Notes: generated by a model from the letters alone, not told the origin. Positions 36,102 through 44,636 are shown, counted from the stretch's first letter. The stretch is DNA of 51,826 nucleotides from Gemmatimonadales bacterium (GCA_025928645.1 JAICJD010000006.1:1-51826); one strand, 5' to 3'. Made by a program: numbers and translations.

Positions 36102-36551
36102 GTGGCTCGTCGGTGCGGATTCACGCTCATCGAGATGCTGGTCGTGGTGGTCGTCATCGGGCTCGCGAGCCTCATCGCGCTGCCCAAGCTGAACGACGCG
36201 TTCGCGCACAGCAACGTGCTGAGCGCCAAGGCCAAGCTGTCGGCGCTGTATTCCGCGGCTCGTACGACGGCCATGAGCTCGAACCAGACCGGCATCCTTC
36301 GGGTGAACGGCAATCAGGTGTACGTGTATGCCCGGCCGCGCCGGAGGGCGCCGACGGCGGGCAACAGCGTCGATACCATCGTCCGGCCCACCGACTTCTC
36401 GACCGCGTACGGCGTCACTCTCACGGGCGGCGTCGATTCCGTTCGGATTGCGTCCACCGGGCTGGGTCTCGACTCGGCGGTGATCATCCTGACCAAGTCT
36501 CACACGATCGATACCCTCATCATCAGCAAGTATGGGCGGGTCTTGAAATGA
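36102..36551 (+). CDS. FimT/GspH-like minor pseudopilin
   Basis: 149 residues from GTG 36102, preceded by CAGGAGGAG. Leader MARRCG then the prepilin site G/F, FTLIEMLVVVVVIGLASLIA, then a pilin-like helix (ALYSAARTTAMSSNQTGILR) and a beta-rich head ending KYGRVLK. This matches FimT/FimU/GspH minor pilins, which prime pilus assembly at the tip. It opens a four-gene operon; the stop overlaps the next start (ATGA). Confidence 0.87.
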   Translation: MARRCGFTLIEMLVVVVVIGLASLIALPKLNDAFAHSNVLSAKAKLSALYSAARTTAMSSNQTGILRVNGNQVYVYARPRRRAPTAGNSVDTIVRPTDFSTAYGVTLTGGVDSVRIASTGLGLDSAVIILTKSHTIDTLIISKYGRVLK

Positions 36552-36934
36552 ACGAGCAATCCGAGCGGGGCTTCACCATCATCGAGATCATGCTGGCCGT
36601 GGTCGTGCTCTCGGTCGGCGTCATGGCCCTGGTCAGCAGTTCGGCGCTCGCCACCCGCATGATCGGCCGCGGCGGCATGTCATCCCAGGTGACCCAGGTG
36701 GCCGCCGCGCGGGCCGAGCTGCTCAGGGCGTATGCGGCGCAGACGTCGCCCGGTTGTACCAACGCGCAGATAAAGACCGACAGTGCTACCAACGCCACTA
36801 CGCATATCACCGAGAAGTGGGAGCTGTTGAATCCCGCGGGCAGCGCGACACAGCTGGTCCGGATGAGTTTCAGGTACCGGACCGCCAACGGTATGCGGGC
36901 CGACACGATGTACATCACCCTCTACTGCAAGTGA
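36548..36934 (+). CDS. pilV: PilV-like minor pilin
   Basis: 128 residues. Leader MNEQSERG, cleavage at G/F, helix FTIIEIMLAVVVLSVGVMAL characteristic of PilV, followed by ALATRMIGRGGMSSQVTQVA. Two Cys (SPGCTNAQ and the terminal YCK) could form a disulfide. Overlaps the FimT-like gene and is 2 bp from the PilW-like gene. Minor pilins of this set form the priming/tip complex of the pilus. Confidence 0.85.
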   Translation: MNEQSERGFTIIEIMLAVVVLSVGVMALVSSSALATRMIGRGGMSSQVTQVAAARAELLRAYAAQTSPGCTNAQIKTDSATNATTHITEKWELLNPAGSATQLVRMSFRYRTANGMRADTMYITLYCK

Positions 36935-36936
36935 CC

Positions 36937-37890
36937 ATGACCACACGGCGCGGATTCACGCTCGTCGAGCTGCTGATCGGTCTGATCCTGCTCCTGGCAG
37001 TGGGCGCGGTCGCCTACCAGCTCCTGGTCAACACGCAGCGGGTGAGCCGCTCGCAGGGCTCACACATCGGCATGCAGGACAATGTGCGCTCGGGGGCGAT
37101 GATCATCGCGAACGAGCTGCGCGAGGTGGGTTACGATCAGATCACGGCCACCGAGCTCGTGTCGCTCCAGACCCGCTATCCCGGCGCCACCCTGGTGGCC
37201 GGGGTCAATCCCGATCTCATTGCCATTGGGCCTGATTCGATCACTTATCGCGCCATGCGCGGATTGGGCTACACCTGCAACCTCATTCCCGCAAGCAACG
37301 ACATCGTGGTGATCAACAAGGACACCGATGCGCGGAAGTGGCAGGGGCTTCGCACGATCACTACCACGGACAGCCTGATGCTGTACGTGGAGAACGACCC
37401 GTCGACGGCCACCGACGATCTCTGGATCACCGTCGGTCTCGCCGTGGCGCCGGTGGCGCAGAACTGTCCGAACGGGGACGCCGGCCTCCGCTTCCGGATC
37501 GGCTGGCCAGTGGGCATGGTGCCGGGAATAGCCACGGTGCTCGACGTCAACAACATGCCGCTCGGCGCGCCGGTCCGCGCGTTCGAGGTCATGCAGATGC
37601 GCTCGTACGTTTCGGGCGGCAAAGCATGGCTGGGCATGCGCTCGAGGCCAGGCGCCGGCAATCCGATCGAGCCGGTTCTGGGTCCGCTCGCCAACGCGGC
37701 CGAGGGCCTGGCATTCACGTACAGGAACTCCACGAACGGGCTGGCGGCACTGCCAGCCGACGTGCGCAGCATCGAGGTGAGCCTGCGCTCCGTGAGCGAT
37801 GGCGTGAACCGCTCGACCGGGACGTATGCCAAGGTGGACAGCCTCACAATGACCACGCGCGTCGCGTTGCGCAACGCGCTTCGTCCGTAA
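36937..37890 (+). CDS. pilW: PilW-like minor pilin
   Basis: 317 residues; leader MTTRRG, cleavage G/F, helix FTLVELLIGLILLLAVGAVA. Next come QRVSRSQGSHIGMQDNVRSG and MIIANELREVGYDQ, a region typical of PilW, and then a large beta-rich head. The C-terminal phrase RSIEVSLRSVSDGVNRSTGT resembles the closing strand of PilW/GspJ proteins. It stands between the PilV- and PilX-like genes in the standard order. Confidence 0.87.
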   Translation: MTTRRGFTLVELLIGLILLLAVGAVAYQLLVNTQRVSRSQGSHIGMQDNVRSGAMIIANELREVGYDQITATELVSLQTRYPGATLVAGVNPDLIAIGPDSITYRAMRGLGYTCNLIPASNDIVVINKDTDARKWQGLRTITTTDSLMLYVENDPSTATDDLWITVGLAVAPVAQNCPNGDAGLRFRIGWPVGMVPGIATVLDVNNMPLGAPVRAFEVMQMRSYVSGGKAWLGMRSRPGAGNPIEPVLGPLANAAEGLAFTYRNSTNGLAALPADVRSIEVSLRSVSDGVNRSTGTYAKVDSLTMTTRVALRNALRP

Positions 37891-37916
37891 CTCGACTGTC
37901 AGCCAGGAGCAGACCC

Positions 37917-39107
37917 ATGCGATACCCGAGACACTCCGACGAGCGAGGTATGGCGCTGGCCGTGGCCATCTTCGCGCTCGTGGTGATCGGCGCGCTCGTG
38001 GCGGGCGCCTTCTACGCCAGCACGCTGGAGCAGCGCACCGGTCGAAACTCGCTGTATGCGTCGGAGGCAGCGCAGATCGCCGAGGCCGGGCCGATGGCGG
38101 TGCTGGCGAACTGGGACTCATACGCCCTCAACAACACTGGCGTCGGATCCAAAGTCGACCTGGGGACGACGGCGGTGCCGAACTGGCCCCACTCCTCGTA
38201 CCAGACCACCGCCACGCGGCTCAACACTCAGCTCTTCCTGATTACGAGCCTCGGGAGCCTGACCGATGCCTCGGGCAATCTTCTCGCCCAGAACTCCGTG
38301 GCGACGATCGCGCGGCTCAACTTCGTCAAGGCGACGGCAAAGGCCGCGGTCACCGTCACCAAGCCGATCACGTTCAACGGCAACGCATTCGGGGTTATCG
38401 GGAACGACTCGATGCCGAAGGGCTGGGACAAGGACAGCTTGGGCAACGCCGATCCGAACTGCAGCGTCGGAGACAACCAGGCCGGTATTCGGAGTGCTAC
38501 CACCACGGGCGCTAACAACGGCGACCTGACAAAGATCTCGGGCAGCCCGAAGACGGTGGAAAACGATCCGACCGTGAACTCGGACTTTTTCAACGTCTTC
38601 GGCGACGTGTCGTTTGACGACCTCAAGAAAAGCGCCGACATCGTCATCTCGGCGACCACGCCGCAGCAGCCGGCGCCGAGCCTCATGACGACGGCTCCAT
38701 TCCGCTGCAACACGGGGGACATGTTGAATTGGGGCGAGCCCGAGCGCACCGCGGGCTACGTGAAAGCGTGCTCGACCTACTTCCCGATCATTTACGCCAG
38801 TGGCTCGCAGCTCAAGATGGCGAGCAACGCGCGTGGCCAGGGGCTGCTGCTGATCGAGGGCGACCTCGAGATCGCGGGTGGGTTCGAGTTTTACGGTCTG
38901 ATCGTCGCCAAGGGCGGCATCAAGATCTCCGGCACCGGCAACAAGATCAACGGCGCGCTGCTGGCGCAGGACGTCGCCATCGGCGACCAGAACACGATCA
39001 GCGGCAACACCACGCTCCAGTTCTCGTCGTGCGCGCTCAACAAGGCGATTCAGGGTTCGGCCAACGCCAAGCCGCTCACGTATCGGAGCTGGGCGCAGCT
39101 GCACTAG
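37917..39107 (+). CDS. PilX-like pilus assembly protein with large beta-repeat C-terminal domain
   Basis: 396 residues with AGGAG upstream. The N-terminus (RHSDERGMALAVAIFALVVI) matches the PilX N-terminal segment, in which the residue at +1 differs from the usual Phe. The remaining ~350 residues are much longer than classical PilX (about 195). Near the end, alternating short strands (GLLLIEGDLEIAGGFEFYGL, GGIKISGTGNKINGALLAQD, VAIGDQNTISGNTTLQ) look like a right-handed beta-solenoid related to polymer-forming proteins. Cys pairs (PNCSVG, FRCNTG, KACSTY, SSCALN) suggest disulfides. Last gene of the minor pilin operon; no pilY1 follows. Likely exported to the pilus base or tip. Confidence 0.82.
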   Translation: MRYPRHSDERGMALAVAIFALVVIGALVAGAFYASTLEQRTGRNSLYASEAAQIAEAGPMAVLANWDSYALNNTGVGSKVDLGTTAVPNWPHSSYQTTATRLNTQLFLITSLGSLTDASGNLLAQNSVATIARLNFVKATAKAAVTVTKPITFNGNAFGVIGNDSMPKGWDKDSLGNADPNCSVGDNQAGIRSATTTGANNGDLTKISGSPKTVENDPTVNSDFFNVFGDVSFDDLKKSADIVISATTPQQPAPSLMTTAPFRCNTGDMLNWGEPERTAGYVKACSTYFPIIYASGSQLKMASNARGQGLLLIEGDLEIAGGFEFYGLIVAKGGIKISGTGNKINGALLAQDVAIGDQNTISGNTTLQFSSCALNKAIQGSANAKPLTYRSWAQLH

Positions 39108-39133
39108 CTGGGCGCCGGCGAAACGGAATCGGA

Positions 39134-39198
39134 GTCATGCGACCGGAGCGAAGCAGACAAGCGCCAACGCATGGCTCCTTCGCTTCGCTGCGGATGAC
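39134..39198. repeat. REP-like palindromic repeat, copy D (degenerate)
   Basis: The arms begin GTCATGCGACCGGAGCGAAGC and end GCTTCGCTGCGGATGAC, imperfectly inverted. The interior CATGGCTCCTTCGCTTCGCT is shared with copy C at 44557-44622. Confidence 0.7.
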
Positions 39199-39439
39199 CA
39201 CTGGAGCACGCGGCCATCCGGGCCCTTCTCGGACTGCCGGCACCCGGCGCGCATCACCCAGCGGCGCCCACGTTCGCACTCTGCAAGCAGTTGCAGTCGC
39301 CCGATCAGCACCTGCACTCCCGCATCCCGAGAATGGGCTTGCGAAAGAGAAGAAGCAGGGCCTGCCACCCGCCGCGTGACCCCGCCGACATCCGCACTAA
39401 AACGACGCCGCCCAACGACTTCCCCAAGTGCAATTTGTG

Positions 39440-39454
39440 TGGCACATCGGTTGC
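39440..39454 (+). promoter_or_regulatory. Sigma-54 promoter of the pilMNOPQ operon
   Basis: TGGCAC-ATCGG-TTGC matches all 10 fixed positions of the sigma-54 -24/-12 consensus with exact spacing. It lies 95 bp before the pilM start, and no coding gene overlaps it. Confidence 0.82.
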
Positions 39455-39548
39455 CCTCACGCGCCCTGAGTATCCTCATGCCCCGGCGCCGGTGCCGTAT
39501 CCGGAGCGATGCATCAGGCCTGAGCAACCCCTCAACAAGCGGACAACT

Positions 39549-40592
39549 ATGGGACTCTTCGGGCGCAATGCGACGACGGTCGGCCTGGACATCGGCAGCG
39601 GCCTGATCAAGCTCGTCGCGATTTCCCACGGCTCAGGCGGCCCGGTGCTCACCAAGGTGGCGTTCACCTCGGTGGTGAACGACGCCATCGTCGAGGGCGA
39701 GGTCATGGACCCCGGCATCGTCGCGGAGTCCATCAAGGGCCTCCTGGCTTCCGCCGGCATCAAGGGCAAGAAGATCGTCACCGCGGTGGGCGGGCGGGAC
39801 GTGATCATCAAGAAGATCGCGATGGACCGGATGAAGGAGACGGAGGCGCGCGAGGTCATCCGCTGGGAGGCCGAGCAGCACGTGCCGTTCGACATGGACA
39901 ACGTCGAGCTCGACTTCCAGATCCTGGACCCCGAGGCCGATGGTCTCCAGATGCAGGTGCTGCTGGTGGCGGCCAAGCGGGAGCTGGTGGAGCACAAGCT
40001 CGCCCTGCTCTCCGAGGTCGGGCTCGAGGCCAGCATCGTCGACGTCGACTCATTCGCGCTGCACAACGCGTTCGAGGTCAACTATCCCGAGGCCATGACC
40101 GGCGTGGTCGGGCTGGTGAACATCGGCCACGAGACCACCAACATCAACATCCTGGACGACGGCGTCCCGGTGCTCACGCGGGATATCCCGGTCGGCACCC
40201 GGCGCTTCAAGGAAGATCTGCAGCGCGAGCGCGGTCTCTCCGCCGACGAGGCCGACGCGGTGCTTCGCGGCGCCAGTGTCAACGAGGCGCTCGATCAGCT
40301 GCTCGAGTCGCGCGGCGAGGAGCTCGCGGTGGGCATCGAACGGGCGGCCGCATTCCTCCAGTCCGCCAGCCGGTCGGCCGGCGGCATCTCGCGGATCTTC
40401 ACCACCGGCGGCGGGGCGCGAATCCCGCGGCTCAACAAAGTGCTCTCGGACCGGCTGCGCATCCCGGTCCAGCTGGCCAACCCGATCGAGAAGCTGCAGG
40501 TGGCCGACGGCGTCTTCGAGCAGTATCCCGTCGACGAGGTCGCCCCCCTGCTGATGCTGCCGATCGGCCTCGCGCTGCGCAGCGCCGCGTAA
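39549..40592 (+). CDS. pilM: Type IV pilus assembly protein PilM
   Basis: 347 residues. Actin-like ATPase: the N-terminal phosphate loop is VGLDIGSGLIKLVAI, followed by EVIRWEAEQHVPFDMDNVEL, VDVDSFALHNAF, VNIGHETTNINILDDG and the late FTTGGGARIPRLNKVLSDRL. PilM sits in the cytoplasm and binds the N-terminal peptide of PilN, linking the inner-membrane platform to the motor ATPases. First gene of the pilMNOPQ operon, 25 bp before pilN, behind a perfect sigma-54 promoter. Confidence 0.95.
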   Translation: MGLFGRNATTVGLDIGSGLIKLVAISHGSGGPVLTKVAFTSVVNDAIVEGEVMDPGIVAESIKGLLASAGIKGKKIVTAVGGRDVIIKKIAMDRMKETEAREVIRWEAEQHVPFDMDNVELDFQILDPEADGLQMQVLLVAAKRELVEHKLALLSEVGLEASIVDVDSFALHNAFEVNYPEAMTGVVGLVNIGHETTNINILDDGVPVLTRDIPVGTRRFKEDLQRERGLSADEADAVLRGASVNEALDQLLESRGEELAVGIERAAAFLQSASRSAGGISRIFTTGGGARIPRLNKVLSDRLRIPVQLANPIEKLQVADGVFEQYPVDEVAPLLMLPIGLALRSAA

Positions 40593-40617
40593 CCCCGACC
40601 CAGGGACACGACGACCG

Positions 40618-41355
40618 ATGATCAACGTCAATCTGCGCCCCGACCTCAAGCGCAAGCGCGCCCGCCGCCCCGTCACGGGTGCGCTGGAGGGGTTCCGCGG
40701 GCTGGGCAGCAAGATCAAGGACCCCGTCCTGCTCGTCGCCGTGCTGAGCTGGGTCGGCGTGCTGGGCTGGCTCGCCTTCGTCTTCGTCGGCACCACGCGG
40801 GAGCTGAGCGCGCTCACCCCGCAGCTCGAGCACAGCCGGGCCGAAAACCGGCGGTTCAAGGCCTTCCTCACCGAGAAGCGGCGCCAGGAAACGGTGCGCG
40901 ACTCGCTGGTGGCGCAGATCACCACCATCCGTACCGTCGATGGTGACCGCTACGTGTGGCCGCACCTGCTCGACGAGGTCACCCGCGCGCTCCCGGCCTA
41001 CACCTGGCTGGTGGATCTCGGGCCTGCCAGCGCCAACTCCAGCGCGCATCCGGCCGCCCCGGCGCCCGCCGCGGCCCCGGCCGCCAAGGGCGCGGGAGCC
41101 AAGGACACCGCGGGCCCCGCGCCCGCGCCGGCCATCCAGTTCGAGGTGAACGGGCGCACGGTGGACATCCAGGCCTACACCCGCTTTCTCCGCCAGCTCG
41201 AGGCCTCGCCCTGGATCACCGACGTCACGCCGGTCTCGGCGCAGACGGTGGTGGAGAAGGACCGGCCGGTCACCGCGTTCACCATCCGCGGCACGTTCAA
41301 GCAGGCGGATTCGGCGTACATCAAGACGGTTCCCCTCAGCCAGTCGGTGAGGTAG
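40618..41355 (+). CDS. pilN: Type IV pilus assembly protein PilN
   Basis: 245 residues. The cytoplasmic N-terminus INVNLRPDLKRK carries the PilM-binding motif. One membrane segment (about 40-60, LLVAVLSWVGVLGWLAFVF), a coiled coil (LEHSRAENRRFKAFLTEKRR) and a periplasmic domain with FLRQLEASPWITDVTPVSAQ follow. An Ala/Pro-rich insert (about residues 141-175, including SSAHPAAPAPAAAPAA) interrupts the periplasmic domain, making it longer than usual. Forms the inner-membrane alignment complex with PilO and PilP. Confidence 0.93.
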   Translation: MINVNLRPDLKRKRARRPVTGALEGFRGLGSKIKDPVLLVAVLSWVGVLGWLAFVFVGTTRELSALTPQLEHSRAENRRFKAFLTEKRRQETVRDSLVAQITTIRTVDGDRYVWPHLLDEVTRALPAYTWLVDLGPASANSSAHPAAPAPAAAPAAKGAGAKDTAGPAPAPAIQFEVNGRTVDIQAYTRFLRQLEASPWITDVTPVSAQTVVEKDRPVTAFTIRGTFKQADSAYIKTVPLSQSVR

Positions 41356-41358
41356 CCC

Positions 41359-41988
41359 ATGGCCCTCTCGTCGCAGAAGTCCACCCCGGTGCTCGTGATC
41401 CTGCTCGCGGGCCTGGCGGGCTACATCGCCTACTCCGGCGCCGTCATCGACGCCCTCGGTATGTCGGGGCTCGAGGCCCGGAAGCAGCAGGTGGTGGCCG
41501 TCAAGGATACGATCGCGCGGCTCGACGCGGCCACCGACAGCGCCAAGAAGGAGCTGGCGCGCGGCACCGTGGACGATCTCCGCAAGCGCCTCGACACCTA
41601 CCGCGGCAGCCTCGCGCTGCTCCGCCGGCTGGTGCCCGAGCGGAACGAGGTGCCGAACCTGCTCGACGACATCTCCACCCGCAGCAAGATCCGCGGGGTG
41701 ACGCTGTCGCAGGTCGTGCCGCTCCCCGTGGAGTCGGGGCCGGCGCCGTTCGATACCTACAAGTACAACATGTCGGTCATCGGCCACTACGACGAGATCG
41801 GGCAGTTCCTGGCCGACGTCGCGAGCCTGCAGCGGATCATCGTGCCGTACGATCTGGCGGTCGCGCCGGCCAACACCAACGCCGCCAAGGCCATGAACGA
41901 CACCAGCGGCGCGCTGCTCGAGGCCAAGTTCCAGGTTCGCACGTTCGTCAAGTCCCCCAGCGGGGAGGGAGAGGCCAGTGGCACGTAA
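41359..41988 (+). CDS. pilO: Type IV pilus assembly protein PilO
   Basis: 209 residues; 3 bp after pilN. Membrane segment VLVILLAGLAGYIAYSGAVI (about 12-32), coiled coil (ARKQQVVAVKDTIARLDAAT), then a ferredoxin-like periplasmic domain (LRRLVPERNEVPNLLDDIST, YKYNMSVIGHYDEIGQFLAD). Partner of PilN in the alignment complex. Its 3' end overlaps pilP by 11 bases. Confidence 0.94.
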   Translation: MALSSQKSTPVLVILLAGLAGYIAYSGAVIDALGMSGLEARKQQVVAVKDTIARLDAATDSAKKELARGTVDDLRKRLDTYRGSLALLRRLVPERNEVPNLLDDISTRSKIRGVTLSQVVPLPVESGPAPFDTYKYNMSVIGHYDEIGQFLADVASLQRIIVPYDLAVAPANTNAAKAMNDTSGALLEAKFQVRTFVKSPSGEGEASGT

Positions 41989-42616
41989 CGCGTGGTTCGG
42001 GGTCGCGCTCCTCGGCGTCGTGTCCGTCGCCGCCTGCGGCGGCGAGGCCGTCGAGGCCAAGGCGGCCGCGGCCGCCCAGGCGCAGGTCGCCCGGGTGCAC
42101 GCGCGCACCGACAGCCTGGCGCGCGCGCGCGATCAGCATATCGCCGCCGTCTCGGGTGACAGCACCGCGCAGACGTCGCTCGCGGCCACGACGCCCGCCG
42201 CGGTCCCGGCCGCGCGGCCGGCCGGCCGGGACAGCGCCCAGGTCGCGGAAGCCGAGGTGTCCGACTCGGTGCAGCGGGCCCGGGAAATCGAGGTCATGCG
42301 CGAGACGTTCGCGTACGCCGGTGGCACGCGCGACCCGTTCGTCTCGCTCATCACCAAGGATGACAGCGGCATCGAGATCACCAACCTCGATCTGGTGGGC
42401 GTCTACCTCGATCTGCGGACGCCGTCGAACAACGTGATCGTGCTGCGCGAGAAGGGCCAGGAAGGCAAGCGTCACAAGATGCGGGTGGGGGACCAGCTGG
42501 GCCGCTCGCGGCTGGTGCAGATCCGTCCCCGTGAAGCGGTGTTCATGATCGCCGACTTCGGATACGAGCGCCAGGAAACTCTCTCACTGCGGAAGCAGGA
42601 GGTCGAGACGCCATGA
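41978..42616 (+). CDS. pilP: Pilus assembly lipoprotein PilP
   Basis: 212 residues from GTG 41978 inside the end of pilO. Signal with lipobox VAACGGE (Cys about residue 20). An Ala-rich linker is followed by the PilP core: GGTRDPFVSLI, ITNLDLVGVYLD, NVIVLREKGQEGKRHKMRVG and PREAVFMIADFGY. PilP is an inner-membrane lipoprotein that connects PilN/PilO to the PilQ secretin. Overlaps the pilQ start (ATGA). Confidence 0.93.
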   Translation: MARNAWFGVALLGVVSVAACGGEAVEAKAAAAAQAQVARVHARTDSLARARDQHIAAVSGDSTAQTSLAATTPAAVPAARPAGRDSAQVAEAEVSDSVQRAREIEVMRETFAYAGGTRDPFVSLITKDDSGIEITNLDLVGVYLDLRTPSNNVIVLREKGQEGKRHKMRVGDQLGRSRLVQIRPREAVFMIADFGYERQETLSLRKQEVETP

Positions 42617-44457
42617 CGGGCATGTATCGCTGGATGCTGGCCACCGCCGCGGTCCCCTCGCTGCTGCTCGCGAGCCTGTGGACCGCGACTCCCGCCGCGG
42701 CCGAAGGGCCCGGCAGCGGAGAGGTGACCGCCGTGAGCCTGGCGCCCGCCGCCGGCAAGACCGAGATCGTCGTCGCCGTCCGCGGCACGGTCGACGTCCG
42801 TGACTTCCTGCTCACCTCGCCCGACCGGCTGGTGCTCGACCTGGTCGGCGCCACGCTGAGCTCCACCAGCGCGAGCCTCTACGACGGCGTGAAGCGGGGC
42901 AAGGTGGTCAACCTCCGCTACTCGCAGTTCCGTCCCGATGTCGTGCGCCTCGTGGTCGACCTCGAGGGGCCCCAGGCCTACAAGGTGGACCGCTCGACCG
43001 GCGCCGTGCGCGTGACCTTCGACTCGGGAGAGGGCTTCGAGGCCTGGTCCTCGACCAACCCGGGCGCGGGGAGCGCCCAGCGGCCGGATGATCGGACTGT
43101 GTCCGACGCTGCCGTCGCTCAGGCGGTCGCCCCGGTGCGCGAGTCCGTGCGGAAGCCCGAGGTAGGCATCCGCACCGCCTCGATGCTCACCCGGGCCGAG
43201 GAGCCGCGCATCACCGTCACCTGGGACCGCGCCAGCATCGCCGACGTGGTCGCCGGCTTCGCCGCGTTCAGCGGGCGCACCATCATTCTGGGCAAGGACA
43301 TCAAGGGCGAAGTCAACGCCGAGATCAAGAACCAGCCGTGGCCGCAGGCCTTCCAGGCGGTGCTCGCCACCCAGGGCCTGTCGGCCCAGGAGATGCCGGG
43401 CGGCATCATCCGGGTGGACGCGCCCTCGGCGCTCGCCGCGCTCGACTCGCTCGAGCCGCTCGAGACCAGCATCGTCCGAATCAACTATGCCCAGGCCTCG
43501 TCGCTCGCCAAGACGGTCGAGAGCATCCTGACCAAGAACCGCGGCCGGGTCGTGGCCGACACCGGCTCCAACGCGCTCATCCTCACCGAGACGCGGAGCC
43601 GCATCCAGAGCGTCACCGACTTCGTGCGCGGTCTCGACGTGCGCACCCCGCAGCTCTCGATCCAGGCGAAGATCATCTTCGTCGACCGCACCGACATCGA
43701 GCAGCTCGGCCTCAAGTACGATCTGGGCAGCAAGAGCCAGTTCTTCAACAAGGTCGTCCAGCGCTGCTGCGATGCCGAGACCGGCAAACGGTTTCAGCCC
43801 GAGGTCAACGTGGTCGACCTGGGCGGCAACTCGCTCGCCGCCGTCGGCAACGCCGACCAGACGATCACCGGCTCCGCCCTCGACCTGGTGTTCTCGACGG
43901 CCATCGGCGGGTTCAGCCTGACCAGCTTCCTGAGCGCGCTCGAGCGCACCGACCTGGCCGACATCCAGGCCGAGCCGGTCATCTCGACCCTCGACAACCG
44001 CCAGGCCGACATCCTCGTCGGTGAGGAGACGCCGGTCCGCGTCATCGACGCGTCGTCCGCCGGGAGCGGGACGGCTCGCGCCAACGTGCAGTTCAAGGAG
44101 ACCGGCATCCGCCTGACGGTCACGCCGCACGTGACCAACAACCGCCAGGTGCTGATGCAGCTCCACACCGAGCGCTCGGCCATCCAGCCGCTGGCCGCGG
44201 CCGACCTCGGTTTCATCTTCCAGAAGCAGAAGGCCGACAACCAGCTCCTGGTCGAGGACGGTGAGACGGCCGTCATCGGCGGGCTCACGGTTACCCAGGT
44301 CACCAAGACGCACAGCGGCATTCCGCTGCTCGGGGGGCTCCCGATCATCGGCAAGCTGTTCAGCTTCAGCAACGATCAGGAAAATCGGCGCGATCTCATT
44401 ATCTTGGTCACGCCCCGGATCACCGACGACGGCGCCTCGGACCAGCAGCAGCAGTAG
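42613..44457 (+). CDS. pilQ: Type IV pilus secretin PilQ
   Basis: 614 residues. Signal peptide (AVPSLLLASLWTATPAAAEG); one AMIN domain (about 38-135, VAVRGTVDVRDFLLTSPDRL, LVVDLEGPQAYKVDRS) that binds peptidoglycan; N0/STN domain (about 198-275, SIADVVAGFAAFSGRTIILG); N1 domain (about 288-350); and the secretin barrel with VISTLDNRQADILVGEETPV, VTPHVTNNRQVLMQLHTERS and the signature VIGGLTVTQVTKTHSGIPLL then GGLPIIGKLF. A Cys-Cys pair (RCCDAETG) is unusual. It forms the outer-membrane pilus pore. Last gene of the operon, followed by a strong hairpin. Confidence 0.96.
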   Translation: MTGMYRWMLATAAVPSLLLASLWTATPAAAEGPGSGEVTAVSLAPAAGKTEIVVAVRGTVDVRDFLLTSPDRLVLDLVGATLSSTSASLYDGVKRGKVVNLRYSQFRPDVVRLVVDLEGPQAYKVDRSTGAVRVTFDSGEGFEAWSSTNPGAGSAQRPDDRTVSDAAVAQAVAPVRESVRKPEVGIRTASMLTRAEEPRITVTWDRASIADVVAGFAAFSGRTIILGKDIKGEVNAEIKNQPWPQAFQAVLATQGLSAQEMPGGIIRVDAPSALAALDSLEPLETSIVRINYAQASSLAKTVESILTKNRGRVVADTGSNALILTETRSRIQSVTDFVRGLDVRTPQLSIQAKIIFVDRTDIEQLGLKYDLGSKSQFFNKVVQRCCDAETGKRFQPEVNVVDLGGNSLAAVGNADQTITGSALDLVFSTAIGGFSLTSFLSALERTDLADIQAEPVISTLDNRQADILVGEETPVRVIDASSAGSGTARANVQFKETGIRLTVTPHVTNNRQVLMQLHTERSAIQPLAAADLGFIFQKQKADNQLLVEDGETAVIGGLTVTQVTKTHSGIPLLGGLPIIGKLFSFSNDQENRRDLIILVTPRITDDGASDQQQQ

Positions 44458-44489
44458 CCGCTCGCACGGCTGGTCGAGCACCCCGACGG

Positions 44490-44519
44490 GAACGAGCCCG
44501 GCGCAGGCCGGGCTCGTTC
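44490..44519 (+). terminator. Perfect 13-bp hairpin after pilQ
   Basis: GAACGAGCCCGGC (44490-44502) and GCCGGGCTCGTTC (44507-44519) pair perfectly around GCAG, 32 bp after the pilQ stop. There is no long T-run, as is common in GC-rich genomes. Confidence 0.72.
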
Positions 44520-44556
44520 GCGTTGGGTAGACTGGTGTACCACGGACCATCCCCGT

Positions 44557-44622
44557 GTCACCCTGAGCGCAGCGAAGGGGGCATGCGTCCGGGCATGGCT
44601 CCTTCGCTTCGCTCAGGATGAC
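44557..44622. repeat. REP-like palindromic repeat, copy C
   Basis: Arms GTCACCCTGAGCGCAGCGAA and TTCGCTTCGCTCAGGATGAC are inverted with few mismatches; the layout equals copy B. It lies between the pilQ terminator and the aroC start at 44637, so its end is only 14 bp from the start codon. Confidence 0.85.
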
Positions 44623-44636
44623 TCCAAAGGCCGCCC

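Larger units (their letters stand above)
39108..39548 (+). other. 441-bp control region upstream of pilM
   Basis: It holds a degenerate palindromic repeat (39134-39198) and, nearer pilM, a perfect sigma-54 consensus (39440-39454). Between them lie short direct and inverted TTGCA/TGCAA words (39281-39296) that could be activator sites. Frames crossing the region lack plausible starts and protein-like composition. Confidence 0.6.

Noticed and set aside
37339-37353. TGGCAG-GGGCT-TCGC inside the PilW-like gene
   Set aside because: Lies within coding sequence with no downstream unit to transcribe; a chance match.
39291-39548. N-terminal extension of pilM
   Set aside because: It would begin far upstream, cross the sigma-54 promoter, and lacks PilM-like residues; PilM homology starts at MGLFGRN.
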